From the NCBI GenBank assembly GCA_902799835.1, contig CADCCF010000004.1, forward strand, positions 86,032 through 150,031: a stretch of DNA of 64,000 nt, written 5' to 3'. Positions 62,699-64,000 of the stretch are shown piece after piece (position 1 is the first letter of the stretch; every line of letters starts with the position of its first letter). A program made the translations under genes and the position numbers. The notes beneath the pieces are model-generated. The model was not told the DNA's origin. It saw nothing but the letters and a program-made list of their open reading frames with translations, and did no database searches. This stretch comes from an uncultured Pseudomonadota bacterium (GTDB taxonomy: Bacteria > Pseudomonadota > Alphaproteobacteria > RF32 > CAG-239).

Positions 62699-63220
62699 AT
62701 GTATGAAAAAATAAAGCAGCATATTCGCGATATTAAAGACTTCCCCAAACCGGGAATTGTATTTAAGGATATAACTCCGGCATTGGCTGATGGTCAGTGT
62801 CTGCAACAAATTGTTGATATTTTTTATAACCGTTTTAAAGGTGCAAAAATTGATAAGATTGCCGTTATTGAGTCTCGCGGATTTTTATTGGGGGCTCCTC
62901 TGGCATACAAACTGGGATGTGGCATTGTGTTGCTTCGCAAACCGGGTAAACTTCCCTCTGAAAAAATAAAAGAATATTACAATTTGGAATATGGTTCAGC
63001 TGCCTTGGAAGTTCATTCTGACAGCATCAAAACAGGTGAACGAGTTTTGATTATTGATGATTTACTCGCCACCGGCGGAACTACCGAAGCTGCTTGCAAA
63101 TTAATCAAACGTCTTAAAGGTAACATTATTGCCATGGCTTTTTTGATTGAATTATCAGAATTATCAGGTAGTTCGAAATTATCATCTTACGGCGATGTGG
63201 TGTCTTTTCTAAAGTATTAA
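62699..63220 (+). CDS. apt: Adenine phosphoribosyltransferase
   Basis: Converts adenine and PRPP to AMP. 173 residues from ATG 62699 (GGAGA upstream), normal length; an upstream in-frame codon at 62660 is rejected. PRPP-binding loop VLIIDDLLATGGTTEAA (about 117) and FPKPGIVFKDITP at the N-terminus are diagnostic. Next to mtnN, which makes adenine, and divergent from metK. Confidence 0.95.
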   Translation: MYEKIKQHIRDIKDFPKPGIVFKDITPALADGQCLQQIVDIFYNRFKGAKIDKIAVIESRGFLLGAPLAYKLGCGIVLLRKPGKLPSEKIKEYYNLEYGSAALEVHSDSIKTGERVLIIDDLLATGGTTEAACKLIKRLKGNIIAMAFLIELSELSGSSKLSSYGDVVSFLKY

Positions 63221-63242
63221 TTGAAGTAAAAGAGGTAACTTT

Positions 63243-63917
63243 ATGATTGGACTTATTGTTGCAATGCGAAGTGAATTTGATATGGTGTTCAAAACACTTC
63301 ATAATGCTGAAGAAAAGCAAATAAAACATTTTACTTTTGCCACCGGTCAAATCAACAATAACCCGGTTGTGTTGATGCAAAGCGGCATGGGAAAAGTTAA
63401 CGCAGCTTTAGCCACTTGTGAAATGATTGAAAATTTTCATCCTGACTACATAATTAATACCGGATTGGCCGGAGGATTATCACCGGAATTGAGTGTGATG
63501 GACATTGTTTTAGGTGAAGATGTGGTTTATCACGATGTTTGGTGCGGTGAAGAAAATGAATATGGCCAAGTTCAAGGCTTGCCTGCCATATTTCACGGCG
63601 ATAAAAATTTAATCAATAAAGCAACTGCAATTTCCGCCGATGTAAAAATCATTAAAGGTTTAATTACCAGCGGAGATCAATTTATCAGTGATATTGCCGA
63701 ACTAAAAAAAATCAAAAATCGTTTTCCCTCCGGATTGGCCGTAGATATGGAATCCGGTGCCATTGCCCAAACCTGTTATTTATATAACATCCCGTTCTTA
63801 TCAATCCGCATCATCAGCGATACTCCCGGCATTGAAAATCACTATCAGCAATATCATGATTTTTGGAACAAAGCTCCGGAAAAGTCTTGCGAAATCATCT
63901 GCCAACTTATTGCCTGA
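63243..63917 (+). CDS. mtnN: 5'-methylthioadenosine/S-adenosylhomocysteine nucleosidase
   Basis: Hydrolyses MTA and SAH to adenine plus a thioribose or ribosylhomocysteine. 224 residues, normal length. Catalytic-type motifs: MRSEFD (general acid/base Glu), INTGLAGGLSPE (phosphorylase fold), VDMESGAIAQ and IRIISD (Asp). It follows apt by 22 bases in the same operon, so released adenine passes directly to Apt. Confidence 0.93.
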   Translation: MIGLIVAMRSEFDMVFKTLHNAEEKQIKHFTFATGQINNNPVVLMQSGMGKVNAALATCEMIENFHPDYIINTGLAGGLSPELSVMDIVLGEDVVYHDVWCGEENEYGQVQGLPAIFHGDKNLINKATAISADVKIIKGLITSGDQFISDIAELKKIKNRFPSGLAVDMESGAIAQTCYLYNIPFLSIRIISDTPGIENHYQQYHDFWNKAPEKSCEIICQLIA

Positions 63918-63940
63918 AAATTGAGCAAATTATAAAAAAA

Positions 63941-63979
63941 TTCTTTCAGCTGATATGTAGCTGAAAGAACTTTTTTATT
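63941..63979 (+). terminator. Terminator after mtnN
   Basis: TTCTTTCAGCT (63941-63951) pairs with 63959-63969, followed by CTTTTTTATTT. Confidence 0.85.
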
Positions 63980-64000
63980 TATCAGTCGGCATTCCGACGA

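Noticed and set aside
1..64000. Prophage, insertion sequence or CRISPR array.
   Set aside because: No transposase, integrase, phage structural gene, or regular repeat-spacer array was found in the window.

Overview
The window is AT-rich chromosomal DNA from a bacterium that looks like an alphaproteobacterium. Four signs support this. lexA is preceded by a GTTC-N7-GTTC SOS box. A SAM-II-type riboswitch leader lies upstream of metK. A tRNA-Leu gene sits directly upstream of tig. The family-4-like uracil-DNA glycosylase has the NILPWRPPGNR variant typical of that class. The mix of core genes and isolated accessory genes, with signal peptides ending in AQ, suggests a host-associated (probably gut) lineage that exchanges DNA with Bacteroidota. 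That last point is inference.

Layout. 0-5.6 kb: FadL-like porin, lexA, lysS, a divergent polysaccharide deacetylase and an orphan gene. 5.7-8.8 kb: tRNA-Glu followed by a mosaic of tRNA-tail repeats and long hairpins, then two small two-gene cassettes (small soluble protein plus small membrane protein) driven by near-identical duplicated regulatory regions with a palindromic operator, then a GNAT acetyltransferase. 8.8-18.4 kb: acid phosphatase, C39-like cysteine-protease-fold protein, guaC, methyltransferase, HU, a structured RNA beside a small XRE regulator, a MacAB-type efflux operon and fmt. 18.6-25.9 kb: a large HExxH protein, hslVU, hemW, a DMT-like membrane protein and a lone flagellin. 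25.9-41 kb: RNHCP protein, aspS, a soluble FtsK-type motor, a MATE pump, a TPR lipoprotein, uracil-DNA glycosylase, two related exported proteins with a lytic transglycosylase, small membrane proteins, ssb and an amino-acid binding protein. 41-54 kb: uvrA, a frameshifted gene, rpsU, tRNA-Leu-tig, envelope proteins (SHOCT-like lipoprotein, DUF4105, DUF3015), a HAD hydrolase, a Nudix-like protein, a queuosine-precursor transporter and dCMP deaminase. 54-59 kb: accessory region with unknown proteins, a GC-rich structured RNA locus, an exported barrel-like protein and three acyl-carrier-protein-like genes with repeated promoters and terminators. 59-64 kb: purine nucleoside phosphorylase, greA, a Cys-rich protein with trxB, and a methionine/SAM-cycle group (SAM-II leader and metK divergent from apt-mtnN).

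How genes work together. metK makes SAM, MtnN cleaves MTA/SAH to adenine, Apt salvages adenine, and PNP and GuaC handle other purines. LexA, UvrA, Ssb and UDG cover DNA repair. HslVU, trigger factor, TrxB and GreA are housekeeping. The most novel-looking material is the tRNA-Glu cassette array, the ACP-like cluster, the structured RNA loci, and the dispersed class of single genes with TTGACA-type promoters, no Shine-Dalgarno sequence and their own terminators.
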